Source of the DNA: Brevundimonas vitisensis
GTDB taxonomy: Bacteria > Pseudomonadota > Alphaproteobacteria > Caulobacterales > Caulobacteraceae
Reading direction: 5' to 3'
DNA: 64,000 bases
Assembly: GCF_016656965.1 (NCBI RefSeq)
Contig: NZ_CP067977.1
Span: forward strand, 1,364,001-1,428,000
Shown in pieces: positions 24,880-33,450 of the stretch; the stretch's first letter is position 1; every line of letters starts with the position of its first letter. Both the position numbers and the translations under genes were made by a program. The notes beneath the pieces are model-generated. The model made no database searches, had not been told where the DNA came from, and was given only the letters and a program-made list of their open reading frames with translations.

Positions 24880-25219
24880 GCTTCGCGACAAGGTCCGGTT
24901 CGAGCGGCGGGCCAGCGGGGGGAACATCGGCGGGGTCGTCAAGGGCGGCTGGGTGGCCCTGGGCATCGAACGGTCGGCGCGCGTCGTCGCGCGCATGGGC
25001 GGCGAGGGGGTGCTGGCCGCGCGCCAGAATGCGGCCCAGCCCTTCGAGATCACGGTCCGATACGACAGTGGGACGCGAACGGTCACGACCGATGACCGGA
25101 TCGTCGATGCCCGCGACCCCGCTCGCGTCTGGGGCATCAAGTCGATCGGCGAGGTCGAGGGCGGCCGTGACCGCTGGCTGAACATCCTTTGCGAGGCGGG
25201 AGGCACCGATGGCCGTTAA
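24854..25219 (+). CDS. head closure / head-tail joining protein
   Basis: A 121-residue head-closure protein of the HK97 gp7/SPP1 gp16 type. It starts LRDKVRFERRASGGNIGGVVKGGWVAL and has the conserved ARQNAAQPFEITVRYDSGTRTVTTDDRIVD barrel and ARVWGIKSIGEVEGGRDRWLNILCEAG. It overlaps both neighbouring genes, implying coupled translation. The role is sealing packaged DNA between connector and tail. Confidence 0.82.
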   Translation: MALAPKASELRDKVRFERRASGGNIGGVVKGGWVALGIERSARVVARMGGEGVLAARQNAAQPFEITVRYDSGTRTVTTDDRIVDARDPARVWGIKSIGEVEGGRDRWLNILCEAGGTDGR

Positions 25220-25721
25220 GGGACTGGATCGCCTCAAGCGACAGATCGCCGCCCTGCCCAGGCTGCAGCGCGAGGCAGCGGCGACCTCTCTGGAACAGGG
25301 CGCGGCCGAACTGGCTAATGCGATTGCGCGGGCTGCGCCTGCGGGCACGGGCGATCTGTCCGCCTCGATCGGCTGGGCGCACGCTGGTCAGGCGCCCGAG
25401 ACCTCGGCGACACAGGCCATTCGAAAGACCCCGACGGCCCGGTCTGCGGCGCTCGGCAACGAGGGTCTGGCGGTCGAGGTCTTTGCCGGAAACAACGTCG
25501 CCTTCTATGCCCGTTGGGTCGAGTTCGGCACGTCCCCCGGTGTTCGCGGAGCCTCGACCACCAATCCGACGGGCCGCACCCGCAAGGTCGCACGGACCCA
25601 TCCCGGCAGCCGGGCCCAGCCCTTCTTCTATCCGACGGTGCGGGCCCTGAAAAAGCGTCTGAAAGGCCGCGTCGTCCGCACGGCGAACAAGGCCGCCAAG
25701 GCGGCGGCGGCGATCAAGTGA
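25209..25721 (+). CDS. HK97 gp10-like tail-joining protein
   Basis: A 170-residue protein of the HK97-gp10 family: GLDRLKRQIAALPRLQREAAATSLEQGAAELANAIARAAPAGTGDLSASIGW at the N-terminus, then NNVAFYARWVEFGTSPGVRG and the Pro-Phe-phased QPFFYPTVRALKKRLKGR. It has a basic C-terminus. Overlaps the head-closure gene by 11 nt and the next gene by GTGA. Confidence 0.85.
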   Translation: MAVKGLDRLKRQIAALPRLQREAAATSLEQGAAELANAIARAAPAGTGDLSASIGWAHAGQAPETSATQAIRKTPTARSAALGNEGLAVEVFAGNNVAFYARWVEFGTSPGVRGASTTNPTGRTRKVARTHPGSRAQPFFYPTVRALKKRLKGRVVRTANKAAKAAAAIK

Positions 25722-26137
25722 ACCCGGTTCGCCAGGGTCAGGTCGCGATGGCGGATCGGCTGCTGGATACAGCCGCCGTGACAGCCATCGTCGGGAACAC
25801 GACGGACGGGCGCGCGGTGTTCGCGGGAGACGGGTTTCCTGACGTCTATCCGAGGGTCACCCTGGATGCGCCGCAGTGGATCAAGGGCCTGGCCTCCTGC
25901 GGGCGGTCCGGCGAGCTGATCTTCACCCTTCACAGCTGGGCGCAGGGTCCGGACAGCAGCCTGGTCGCGGGGGACCTGGCCGATGCGGTGGAACTGGCGC
26001 TGGATGAGCCGTTGGCCCTGGCCGGCTGGCGCGTGTCGTCGGCGCGGTTCGACGGCAGCCGCCCCGTGGGCGACCCCTCGCCCGGCATCGAACATTTCGT
26101 TTCGACCTATCGTCTTTCGGTCCAGCGCACCGCCTGA
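25718..26137 (+). CDS. DUF3168 tail terminator-like protein
   Basis: A 139-residue protein of the DUF3168 family, related to tail terminator/completion proteins: LLDTAAVTAIVGNTTDGRAVFAGDGFPDVYPRVTL and HSWAQGPDSSLVAGDLADAVELALDEPLALAGWRV. GTG 25718 is chosen because it overlaps the previous stop (GTGA) and gives the family's usual N-terminus; ATG 25748 is a shorter option. Confidence 0.82.
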   Translation: MNPVRQGQVAMADRLLDTAAVTAIVGNTTDGRAVFAGDGFPDVYPRVTLDAPQWIKGLASCGRSGELIFTLHSWAQGPDSSLVAGDLADAVELALDEPLALAGWRVSSARFDGSRPVGDPSPGIEHFVSTYRLSVQRTA

Positions 26138-26175
26138 CCGCCACCCGGCCGCGAGGCCAAGTCCAGGAGGCCACC

Positions 26176-26640
26176 ATGCCCGATGTCTATGCCGAGCATA
26201 TCGCCGGCGAAAAGCTGCTGTTCCTGATCCGCACCAGCGCGGACGGGGTGATCCCCGCCGTCTATGGGGCTTCGTGCTCCATCAACACCAATACGAAGCT
26301 GGACCTGACGTCAGAAGTCTATGAGGGCAGCCGGGCCAACTGCACGGACCCGTCCAAGCCCGCCAAGAAGGTCCGGCGGGTCAAGGGCCTGGACGTCAAG
26401 TTCACCGGTTCCGGCATGGCCGATGCCGCTTCGCAGAAGACCATGGTCCAGACCTGGGCGGCGGGCGAGGCCGTCCCCGGCAAGATCGTCCAGGACACGG
26501 GCGGCGCGGGCGGCTGGGAGGTCGAGGGGACGTGGATCTTCGACAGCCTGGGCATCGGCGGCGAGCATCGCGAAGACCAGGCGTTCGACATCTCGATCTC
26601 GACGACCGGCGACTTCGAGTTCGACTTCGGCATCGCCTGA
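26176..26640 (+). CDS. phage major tail tube protein (TP901-1-like)
   Basis: A 154-residue tail tube protein: DVYAEHIAGEKLLFLIRTSADGVIPAVYGASCSINTN, a central VRRVKGLDVKFTGSGMAD, and a terminal DISISTTGDFEFDFGIA strand. AGGAGG lies 7 nt upstream of ATG 26176. Position before the tail chaperone and tape measure genes agrees. Stop and next start overlap (TGATG). Confidence 0.87.
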   Translation: MPDVYAEHIAGEKLLFLIRTSADGVIPAVYGASCSINTNTKLDLTSEVYEGSRANCTDPSKPAKKVRRVKGLDVKFTGSGMADAASQKTMVQTWAAGEAVPGKIVQDTGGAGGWEVEGTWIFDSLGIGGEHREDQAFDISISTTGDFEFDFGIA

Positions 26641-27101
26641 TGTCCCATTCCGCACACATCACCCGCTTCCTGGGCGAGGGCGATTTTCCCTTCGCCCTGA
26701 CCATCGGCCCGGCCGAGGACCTGGAAGCCCTGCGCGGGGACCGACTGCGCCAGGCCGGATTAGGGGCCGGTGCCGGGGCTTTGATGGCCATTCAGTCCCG
26801 GCTGGCCTCTGGCACCTTCCTGATCGACGACGTGCGCCAGACCCTTCGGCTGGGCCTGATCGGGGCGGGCATGGAGGCCGAGGCGGCTTATCGCCTGGTC
26901 GAACGCAGCCTGAAACCGGGGACGCTGGTCAAGGCTGCGATGGTGGCGGGTGATGTGATCGATGCCCTGCTGAGCGGCGATCCCGATGATCGGCCGGGCG
27001 ACGATGCGGAAAAGCGGGAGGGGTCGCCGGACCCAGTCCAACCCGGCTGCCCGACGGACGATTCCGATGGTCCTGGTTCTATGGACAAGGAGCCGTCCTA
27101 G
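26640..27101 (+). CDS. tail assembly chaperone G-type (GTA TAC-11 like)
   Basis: A 153-residue protein. Residues 1-110 resemble the gene-transfer-agent-type tail assembly chaperone: RFLGEGDFPFALTIGPAEDLEALR, QSRLASGTFLIDDVRQTLRLGLIGAGMEAEAAYRLVER and VKAAMVAGDVIDALLSG. The C-terminal 35 residues are low-complexity and charged, with no conserved look. In the overlapping -1 frame a conserved-looking domain runs to the tape measure gene, so this protein is probably the short product of a lambda G/GT-like frameshift pair. Confidence 0.83.
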   Translation: MSHSAHITRFLGEGDFPFALTIGPAEDLEALRGDRLRQAGLGAGAGALMAIQSRLASGTFLIDDVRQTLRLGLIGAGMEAEAAYRLVERSLKPGTLVKAAMVAGDVIDALLSGDPDDRPGDDAEKREGSPDPVQPGCPTDDSDGPGSMDKEPS

Positions 27102-27259
27102 GCCTGTCCGCGCAGGAGGTCCGGGCGACCTCGATGTGGCAGCTGACGGCCATGATGGCCGGTTTCGCCAAGGCCCATGCGCCTGCTGGTCCGGCCAAGG
27201 CCAGGGCCCCGACCCTTGAAGAACACCGCGACCGCGTGCGTCGCCTGACCGGGAGGTAA
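27011..27259 (+). CDS. tail assembly chaperone T domain, expressed by probable -1 frameshift
   Basis: The frame one base back from the chaperone gene is open from 26990 to the TAA at 27257-27259, 2 nt before the tape measure ATG. It encodes a protein-like stretch (WFYGQGAVLGLSAQEVRATS, then WQLTAMMAGFAKAH and EEHRDRVRRLTGR). There is no ATG, GTG or TTG in this frame before 27134, which lies inside the apparent domain, so independent initiation is unlikely. Slippery candidates are GGAAAAG (27008-27014, AAG to AAA re-pairing) and GGGG (27020-27023). The fusion would be about 206 residues. The exact slip site is inference; 27011 is given as the first codon. Confidence 0.65.
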   Translation, partial: KAGGVAGPSPTRLPDGRFRWSWFYGQGAVLGLSAQEVRATSMWQLTAMMAGFAKAHAPAGPAKARAPTLEEHRDRVRRLTGR

Positions 27260-27261
27260 GC

Positions 27262-29634
27262 ATGGCCGGTCGGACCGATCTGGAAGCGCTCGTCTATCAG
27301 ATGAGCACGGACATCAGGCAGCTGGAGCGTCAGAACCGGCGCGCGCTGGACAATGTTGGCGGGACGGCTTCGAAGATCGAAGCCCGCTACAAAGCCATTG
27401 GCAAGTCCGATCCCGGCCAGTTCCTGAACCAGACGTTCGACCGGTCGCGGCTGGCCGTGTTCGAGGCGGGTGCCGCGCGGATTCCGATTTTTGGCCAGGC
27501 GCTGGAAGCCCTGGGTCCTGCGGGATTGATCGCTGCCGGCGGACTGGCGGCGACGGCCCTGGCGGCGACGCAGGCGATCGCGGCGATGCAGTTTGCCGAT
27601 GAAATCGACGACACGGCGCAGAAGCTGAACATCGGGACAGACGCCCTGCAGGAATACCGTTTCGCCCTGACCGAGGTCGGCGGCGAGGCCAAGGATGCCG
27701 ACAGCGCGATCGAAAGCTTTCAGAAGAAGCTGGGCGAAGGCCTGGCCGGTGGCCGCGCTGTAAAATGGTTTGAACGGCTGGGCTTCAGCGGCGAGGACCT
27801 GCGGGCCTTCGCCAGCACCGAAGATGCACTTGCGGCCGTGATGGACAGGATCGCCGCCCTGGGCAGCGAGGCCGAGCGGGCAGCGGTGGCGGACAAGCTG
27901 GGCCTGGGGTCGATGATCTCCCTGGCGCGGGAAGGGTCGGGGGCGCTGGAGGACCTGCGGGAAAAGGCGCGCGACCTCGGCTACGTCATGGATGCGGACC
28001 TGGTGAAGAAGGGCGCGGAGGCCAATCAGCAGTTCGAGACGATGTCGCACATCGTCAACGTCCAGCTGAAGAGCTCACTGGTCGAACTGTCGGACGAAAT
28101 CCTGACGGTGGCGGGCTCGCTCGCGACGGCGCTATCGGCCATGAACGACTTCCTGGCCAGCTGGGCCGAGTTCACGCAAATGCGCGGCCAGTCCGGCATC
28201 TTTGACATCGGAAACGCAGGGGCCGCCTGGGGTTACAACTCCGGCCTTTGGGATCGCCTGCCCTGGACGCGTGGCCTCGCAGGGCGTCTGCGAGAGGGTG
28301 AGACCTGGGCAGGGGCGAATGCCGACGATCCGGCGCTGATGCGTCAGCAGATGGCCATGGGCGCGCGTCGCCAGCTCCGCCCGGACGGTGACGGCGCGCG
28401 GCTGGCGAGCCCTTCGACGGGTGGCGGTCGCGCGCGGCCGTCGGGTCCGTCGCCCGAACAGATCGCGCGGCAGGCCGCCGACCTGGAACGGAGCCTGGCG
28501 CTGGAGATCGCGCGGCTGTCGAACAACCGTGCCCTGGTCCAGGTGCTGGAACGCGAGGACGCCATCGTCCGGCGGACCGAACAGTATCTGGGTCTTCAGC
28601 TGTCGGCGACTGAGGCGAGAACGCGGGCCGTGGCCGATCAGGAGCGGGTCGACGAAGCGCGCATCCAAGGCCAGATGCACGAGGTCCAGCAGGCCTCCGT
28701 GCTGAAGGACATCGAATACGAGCGGATGCTGGGCAACGAGCGATATGCCCAGTCGATGGAGGACCGATACCAGACGGCGCGCCAGATCGAGTTCCTGATG
28801 GACAAGGGCTACGATGTTGTCAGCGCGACGGCCATGGCTGAGGCGGACCTTCTGGACACCCAGCGCGCCCGTGCCGAGGTCACCGCGCGGATCGTCGCGG
28901 ATGCCGCCTTGGAACACCAGATCACCATGGCGCGCCTGAGTGGTGACGAAGAGCGCCTGCGGGTCCTGGAACGGGCGGATGAAATCAACCGGCGTGCTCG
29001 CCAAATCGAAGGGGACCGGAATCTCAACTATGGCGAAGGTGTCGCCATCGCGACCGACCAAGTCGATGCTGAGATTTCCGCCGCCACCCGGCGTGGGTTC
29101 CGGGACGGCATTCGCGGTCTTCTGGACGATTTGCAGGATGGCGGTCTGGAAGGCGTGCTGACGAGCATCTTCGATCGGGTCACAGATCGGCTGAAGGACA
29201 ATCTGGCGGACCTCCTGACCGATTATCTGATGCAGCTGGGCAGCGCCCGCCCGGACGGCAGTGGCGGCGGAGGGATCATGGCGGCCGTTTCGTCATTCAT
29301 GGGCGGGTTCGGCCGTCGTGCCCACGGCGGTCCGGTTCGCCCCGGCCGGTCCTACATCGTCGGAGAGCATCGTCCCGAGGTCTTCGTGCCGTCGGAGCCC
29401 GGTTCGATCCTGCCCAGTCTTTCGGCGGTGTCCAAGATGCCGATGATCTCGCGGACCGTTGTTCAGCACATCACCTATGATAATCGCGGGGCCATGCTGT
29501 TCGAACAGGCCATGGCCGAACAGCGTGCCTTTGCCATGCAACAGGCCGGGCAGGCCGCCACAGCCGCCTTCCAGGCGTCCCGTACGGTGATCCCGTCCGA
29601 AGCGGCGCGCCGCGACCGGTTCCGGCTGGGCTGA
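27262..29634 (+). CDS. phage tail tape measure protein
   Basis: A 790-residue tape measure. The N-terminus is helical (LVYQMSTDIRQLERQNRRALDNVGGTASKIEARYKAIG), followed by a hydrophobic stretch at about 92-115 (LGPAGLIAAGGLAATALAATQAIAAMQ) and long charged coiled coils. The C-terminus AHGGPVRPGRSYIVGEHRPEVFVPSEPGSI is the conserved end of many tape measures. Its length predicts a tail of somewhat over 100 nm by the usual rule, an inference. It sets tail length and is ejected into the envelope. Confidence 0.88.
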   Translation: MAGRTDLEALVYQMSTDIRQLERQNRRALDNVGGTASKIEARYKAIGKSDPGQFLNQTFDRSRLAVFEAGAARIPIFGQALEALGPAGLIAAGGLAATALAATQAIAAMQFADEIDDTAQKLNIGTDALQEYRFALTEVGGEAKDADSAIESFQKKLGEGLAGGRAVKWFERLGFSGEDLRAFASTEDALAAVMDRIAALGSEAERAAVADKLGLGSMISLAREGSGALEDLREKARDLGYVMDADLVKKGAEANQQFETMSHIVNVQLKSSLVELSDEILTVAGSLATALSAMNDFLASWAEFTQMRGQSGIFDIGNAGAAWGYNSGLWDRLPWTRGLAGRLREGETWAGANADDPALMRQQMAMGARRQLRPDGDGARLASPSTGGGRARPSGPSPEQIARQAADLERSLALEIARLSNNRALVQVLEREDAIVRRTEQYLGLQLSATEARTRAVADQERVDEARIQGQMHEVQQASVLKDIEYERMLGNERYAQSMEDRYQTARQIEFLMDKGYDVVSATAMAEADLLDTQRARAEVTARIVADAALEHQITMARLSGDEERLRVLERADEINRRARQIEGDRNLNYGEGVAIATDQVDAEISAATRRGFRDGIRGLLDDLQDGGLEGVLTSIFDRVTDRLKDNLADLLTDYLMQLGSARPDGSGGGGIMAAVSSFMGGFGRRAHGGPVRPGRSYIVGEHRPEVFVPSEPGSILPSLSAVSKMPMISRTVVQHITYDNRGAMLFEQAMAEQRAFAMQQAGQAATAAFQASRTVIPSEAARRDRFRLG

Positions 29635-30224
29635 TGGCGATCATCCCTGGCCTGCTGCCACGCGGCACCGAGTTCGTCATGCGTCCCATGTCCTCGGCCA
29701 TGCCGCAGAGGGCTGCGTTCGGCGCAGGGCGTCGTCGCATGAATCGCCCAGGCTCGCACTGGGCCCTGTCGGTTACCGTGCCGCCCCAGTGCGCAGCCGG
29801 TGCCGGCGTGGAACTGGCCGTCGATCTGATCTCGGGCGACAGCCAGTCGATCCTGCTGCCCATTCCCGAGGCGATGGATGCCGGGCCGTGTGGCCTGCCG
29901 ACCGTGGACGGCGACGGCCAGGCCGGATCGGTGCTGGCCATGGTCGGGCTGACGCCCCGGTACCCGGTTCGCAAGGGGAAGTTCTTTTCCGTCATCCATG
30001 AGGGTCGGCGCTATGTGCACTGGTGCACGGCCGAGACGCTGGCCGATGGCGACGGGAAGGCCAGCGTGCCGATCTGGCCGATGATGCGGATCGATTTCGC
30101 CGACGGCGATGTGATCGAGATGGCAAGGCCGATGATCGAGGGCGAGATCGACGCCCTGCCCGACCTCGCCCTGGACGAACTGAAGACTCTGGGCCTGTCG
30201 TTCCTGATCGAGGAAACGGACTGA
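29634..30224 (+). CDS. phage tail protein, function unknown
   Basis: A 196-residue beta-rich protein (NRPGSHWALSVTVPPQCAAGAGVELAVDLISGDSQSILLPIPE; RYPVRKGKFFSVIHEGRRYVHWCTAETLADGDGK). It starts at the A of the tape measure stop and is followed 2 nt later by the next tail gene. By position it should be a distal-tail or tail-tip component; no family is recognised. Confidence 0.72.
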   Translation: MAIIPGLLPRGTEFVMRPMSSAMPQRAAFGAGRRRMNRPGSHWALSVTVPPQCAAGAGVELAVDLISGDSQSILLPIPEAMDAGPCGLPTVDGDGQAGSVLAMVGLTPRYPVRKGKFFSVIHEGRRYVHWCTAETLADGDGKASVPIWPMMRIDFADGDVIEMARPMIEGEIDALPDLALDELKTLGLSFLIEETD

Positions 30225-30225
30225 G

Positions 30226-30804
30226 ATGGACGCGGCACTGATCGCGGCCCTGGAAGCGCGCTTCCCGGTCGTCGCGAACCTTGTGACGCTGTCGCTGCCG
30301 GGCCATACCGTTCGCTGGTCGGATGGAGGGTTCGTGCGCTGGGCGGGCGAGGTCTGGCGCGTGCGGGACCAGACCTTTGGGGTCCTGGACTCCCTGTCGG
30401 AGATAGAAGACGGGATCGACGGCCAGTCCGGCACCCAGACCCTCACCATCCTGGCCCCGTCGCTCTCGGCAGTGGCGGACCTGGCGCTGAGCCCGCAGAT
30501 GCAGGGCAGCCTTGTCACGGTGCACATGGCCGTGATCGACCGGGCGACGGGGCTTCTGGTCGGTGAACCGGAACTGCTGTGGCGGGGCGAACTGGACCAG
30601 CCCCGGCTGAGCGTCGGGGATCTGACGCTGATTTACGACTGCATCACCGAAGAGGCCCGCATGCTGGAGCCGAACGAAGAGCGTCGCCAGAACGACAGCT
30701 TCCACCAGTCGGTGTGGCCGGGCGAGTTGGGGTTCGGCAAGGTGACCGACCTGCCCCTTAAGGTCTATTGGCGGGCCAACGAGCCGACCGGGGCGATTTC
30801 GTGA
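30226..30804 (+). CDS. phage tail-tip/hub protein (DUF2163-like position)
   Basis: A 192-residue tail protein: LIAALEARFPVVANLVTLSLPGHTVRWSDGGFVRWAGEVW and FGVLDSLSEIEDGIDGQSGTQTLTILAPS. These patterns recall the DUF2163 baseplate-hub proteins of gene transfer agents and alphaproteobacterial siphophages, though shorter than that family. It overlaps the DUF6950 gene by GTGA. Confidence 0.7.
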   Translation: MDAALIAALEARFPVVANLVTLSLPGHTVRWSDGGFVRWAGEVWRVRDQTFGVLDSLSEIEDGIDGQSGTQTLTILAPSLSAVADLALSPQMQGSLVTVHMAVIDRATGLLVGEPELLWRGELDQPRLSVGDLTLIYDCITEEARMLEPNEERRQNDSFHQSVWPGELGFGKVTDLPLKVYWRANEPTGAIS

Positions 30805-31211
30805 GCCCGGCAAAGGCGGCGCAGGCCTGCATCGATCGGTTCCATGGCGCGGCCTATGAGCCCGGCAAGCGCGATTGCGCACGGCTGGGGGCACATCTGC
30901 TGCACCAATACGGCCATGGGTGCCCGCCGATGAAAGGGCAGTCCTATCGCACGGAAGTTGAAGCCCTGAGAGCCCTGCGTAAGGCGGGGTTCCGGGATCT
31001 GATCGCGGCGGTGGATGGGCTGGGTCTGAAGCGGATCGTGCCGGCCTATGCGATGACCGGCGACCTGATCGCCCTGCCCCATGATGACTTCGGGGCGACC
31101 CTGACCGTGGCGGTCGGGAACGGCGAGGTCCTTGGCTTTCAGGACGGGCGCGGCAAGATCATCAAGCCGCTCGCCTTTGCTGCTGCGTGGAGGGTTCCAT
31201 GCCCCAGGTAG
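30801..31211 (+). CDS. DUF6950 / NlpC-P60-like tail-associated protein
   Basis: A 136-residue protein starting at GTG 30801. ACIDRFHGAAYEPGKRDCARLGAHLLHQYGHGCP places a Cys in the DC-A-R position used by NlpC/P60-type cysteine peptidases, and MTGDLIALPHDDFGATLTVAVGNGEVLGF follows. A matching catalytic His is not clear, so peptidoglycan-cleaving activity is uncertain. Gene transfer agents and related phages have a cell-wall peptidase at this position. Overlaps the next gene by 13 nt. Confidence 0.72.
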   Translation: MSPAKAAQACIDRFHGAAYEPGKRDCARLGAHLLHQYGHGCPPMKGQSYRTEVEALRALRKAGFRDLIAAVDGLGLKRIVPAYAMTGDLIALPHDDFGATLTVAVGNGEVLGFQDGRGKIIKPLAFAAAWRVPCPR

Positions 31212-33016
31212 CCGCGGCGGTCGGTTCAGCCATCACCTATGTCGCCAATGCCTCGGCCGCCGTGGCCTCGGGCACGGCGAGCTTTGCGCAGGCGGTGACG
31301 GTGGCGGCGGTCCAGGCCGGGCTGGCGTTCGGGACCCAAGCGGCGATCGGCATGCTGGGCGGCGCGGGGCGCGAGGAAGGCAAGCCGACCGACTTCCGGC
31401 TGGACCCTGACGCCGGGATCGTGACGGCCTATGGCCGCGTGGGGTGTGCGGGCAACATCGTGCACCGCGTCGCCTATGGTCTGGACAACAAGTATCAGAC
31501 GCTCTTCTGCACGGTCTCGACCGGGCCGATCAAAGGGTTCGTGTCGTTCGAGGCGGACGACGAAGTCACGACCTTCGATCCGACCTATGGCAAGTCGATT
31601 TCGGGTTCGCACGAAGGCTATATGTGGTTGCAGACCCGGTTGGGAACGCAGCCGGACACGGCCCTGACGGCCCCGACCGGGCCGGGTTCAGACCCGACTG
31701 GTCCGCCCGACTGGGACAGCGACAACCGATTCTCGGGCTTCGCCGGTTTCGCGATTACCCTGCTGGAAAACGAGAAGCAGTCCGAATACGGCGGCGGCGT
31801 CGTCAAGCCGCTGCACGTCATCGACGGCGTCTATGGCTGGGACCCCCGCCTGGACAGCACCTATCCGGGCGGAGACGGCCCCTGTCGGCTGCTGGACCCG
31901 ACGACATGGGTCTTTCTGCAACGCCCGCCCCTGGTGGGATTGAACTGGTCGATCGGGGTCTGGGCGGGGGCCAGCGGCGGCGGCACCTATGGCGTGCCCT
32001 ATGCCTGCAAGCTGATCAACGGAATCGGGGCGCAGGTCGAGGGCATCGACGTCGCGTCCTTCGTCGCGGCGGAGAACGTCGCCGACGTCCGGGACTGGAA
32101 GATCACGGCCTCTCCTTCGTCGAAAGACGACAAGTATGCAGTCCTGACGCAGATGCTTCAGGCCGCGGGCTGCGTTCCCTCACGCACCGCTGGCCGGATC
32201 GCCTGTGTGAACCTGGCCGAAGAAGTGCCCAGCCTGGTCACGGTGACTGCAGCGGATACGGCGGGGCCGGTCGAGATCACCCTGGGTCAATCGCGGCTGG
32301 AACGAAAGAACGCCATTACCCCCCGCCACACCAGCGCAGGACATCGCTGGGAAATGGTCCCGCTCAAGCCTATCAGCGACGACGCCTGGATCGCAGACGA
32401 CGGCGGGCTGAGGCCCCTTGCTGTCGATTATCCGATGGTGCCGGAACACAACCAGGCTGCGGCCCTGGCCTATCTGGATGTGGCGGGGGCACGAGAGAAG
32501 ATCACGGGCACGGTGCCGTTCAAGCCGCACATGCGCCGGATCGCGCCGGGCCATTGCTTCACCTTCGACGATTCCAACCTGTTGCTGGCAGGGGTGAAGG
32601 TCCGCTGCCTGAAGCGGTCCTATGATCCGATGACGGCGAGTGTGAAGATCACCTTCCGGCAGGAGACGGACGCCAAGCATGAGACGGCCCTGACCAAGGT
32701 CGGGGTGGCCCCGCCTGTGTCCGGGACGGTGTCGCCGCCGCCGCCATTGGTCTCGGCCCCGACCGAGTTCGAGGCCAGTGCGACGGACGGCATCGTCACC
32801 CTGGGCTGGCGCAATCCGACCAGTCCCTTCTTCGACAGCGTTGCCGTGGTGCGCGACGGTTCGGTCATCGACATCGTGGCCGGCGCACCGGGTTCGTTTG
32901 TCGAGATCGACGACAGCCCGCCTGCGGGTGCCAGCTACAGCTACTGGATCTACGCGATCGACATCACGGCCGAGTTCTCGGCCATCGTCGGCCCCCTGAC
33001 CGTCATCGTTCCCTAA
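31199..33016 (+). CDS. phage tail tip / host-specificity protein
   Basis: A 605-residue central tail-fibre protein. A hydrophobic Ala-rich N-terminal region (AAAVGSAITYVANASAAVAS) is followed by beta-rich domains, a middle VASFVAAENVADVRDWKITASPSSKDDKYAVLTQMLQAAGCVPS as in GTA-like tail proteins, and a C-terminal fibronectin-type domain (TEFEASATDGIVTLGWRNPTSPFFDSVAVVRDGS). ATG 31199 is preferred because GGAGG lies 6 nt before it. The role is adsorption and baseplate structure. Confidence 0.8.
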   Translation: MPQVAAAVGSAITYVANASAAVASGTASFAQAVTVAAVQAGLAFGTQAAIGMLGGAGREEGKPTDFRLDPDAGIVTAYGRVGCAGNIVHRVAYGLDNKYQTLFCTVSTGPIKGFVSFEADDEVTTFDPTYGKSISGSHEGYMWLQTRLGTQPDTALTAPTGPGSDPTGPPDWDSDNRFSGFAGFAITLLENEKQSEYGGGVVKPLHVIDGVYGWDPRLDSTYPGGDGPCRLLDPTTWVFLQRPPLVGLNWSIGVWAGASGGGTYGVPYACKLINGIGAQVEGIDVASFVAAENVADVRDWKITASPSSKDDKYAVLTQMLQAAGCVPSRTAGRIACVNLAEEVPSLVTVTAADTAGPVEITLGQSRLERKNAITPRHTSAGHRWEMVPLKPISDDAWIADDGGLRPLAVDYPMVPEHNQAAALAYLDVAGAREKITGTVPFKPHMRRIAPGHCFTFDDSNLLLAGVKVRCLKRSYDPMTASVKITFRQETDAKHETALTKVGVAPPVSGTVSPPPPLVSAPTEFEASATDGIVTLGWRNPTSPFFDSVAVVRDGSVIDIVAGAPGSFVEIDDSPPAGASYSYWIYAIDITAEFSAIVGPLTVIVP

Positions 33017-33033
33017 CCTCAAGGCAGATCGCC

Positions 33034-33450
33034 ATGGTCTATCCCGAAGTCGTGCCGATCACGGTACGGCGCAATGCCGACTATGGCGCGACGTGGGTTC
33101 TGGCCGATGGCCAGGGCTATGACGCGACCGGCACGGCGATCAATCCGCTCGACCTGACCGGTTATACGGCTGCGCTACAGGTGCGGCTGTACGGCCTGGC
33201 GGCAGGCGATCCGCTGATCGATCTGGGCACCGTCACGACGGCCATCGAAGGCATCCGTTTCGTCGAGCCCACGGCGGGCCAGATCGAAATGCGCATCGAT
33301 CACGAAACGCATGACGCACTGCCCACGTCGCCCAAGGCCGGCGAGCCGGCCCGCTTCGAATACGATCTGGTCCTGATCGCGCCCGACGGAACGCGGAGCG
33401 TCTATGCGACCGGCCCCTTCATCGTTCATCCCGGAGTGACCCGCCCATGA
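33034..33450 (+). CDS. phage tail-region protein, function unknown
   Basis: A 138-residue beta-rich protein: VVPITVRRNADYGATWVLADGQGYD, then YTAALQVRLYGLAAGDPLIDLGTV and a closing RFEYDLVLIAPDGTRSVYATGPFIV. Such small proteins precede tail-fibre genes in related phages and look like adaptor domains. It overlaps the SGNH-domain gene by ATGA. Confidence 0.7.
   Translation: MVYPEVVPITVRRNADYGATWVLADGQGYDATGTAINPLDLTGYTAALQVRLYGLAAGDPLIDLGTVTTAIEGIRFVEPTAGQIEMRIDHETHDALPTSPKAGEPARFEYDLVLIAPDGTRSVYATGPFIVHPGVTRP

Noticed and set aside
26640..27259. Tail chaperone T part as a separate normally initiated gene
   Set aside because: No ATG, GTG or TTG occurs in that frame before position 27134, which is inside the conserved-looking region.
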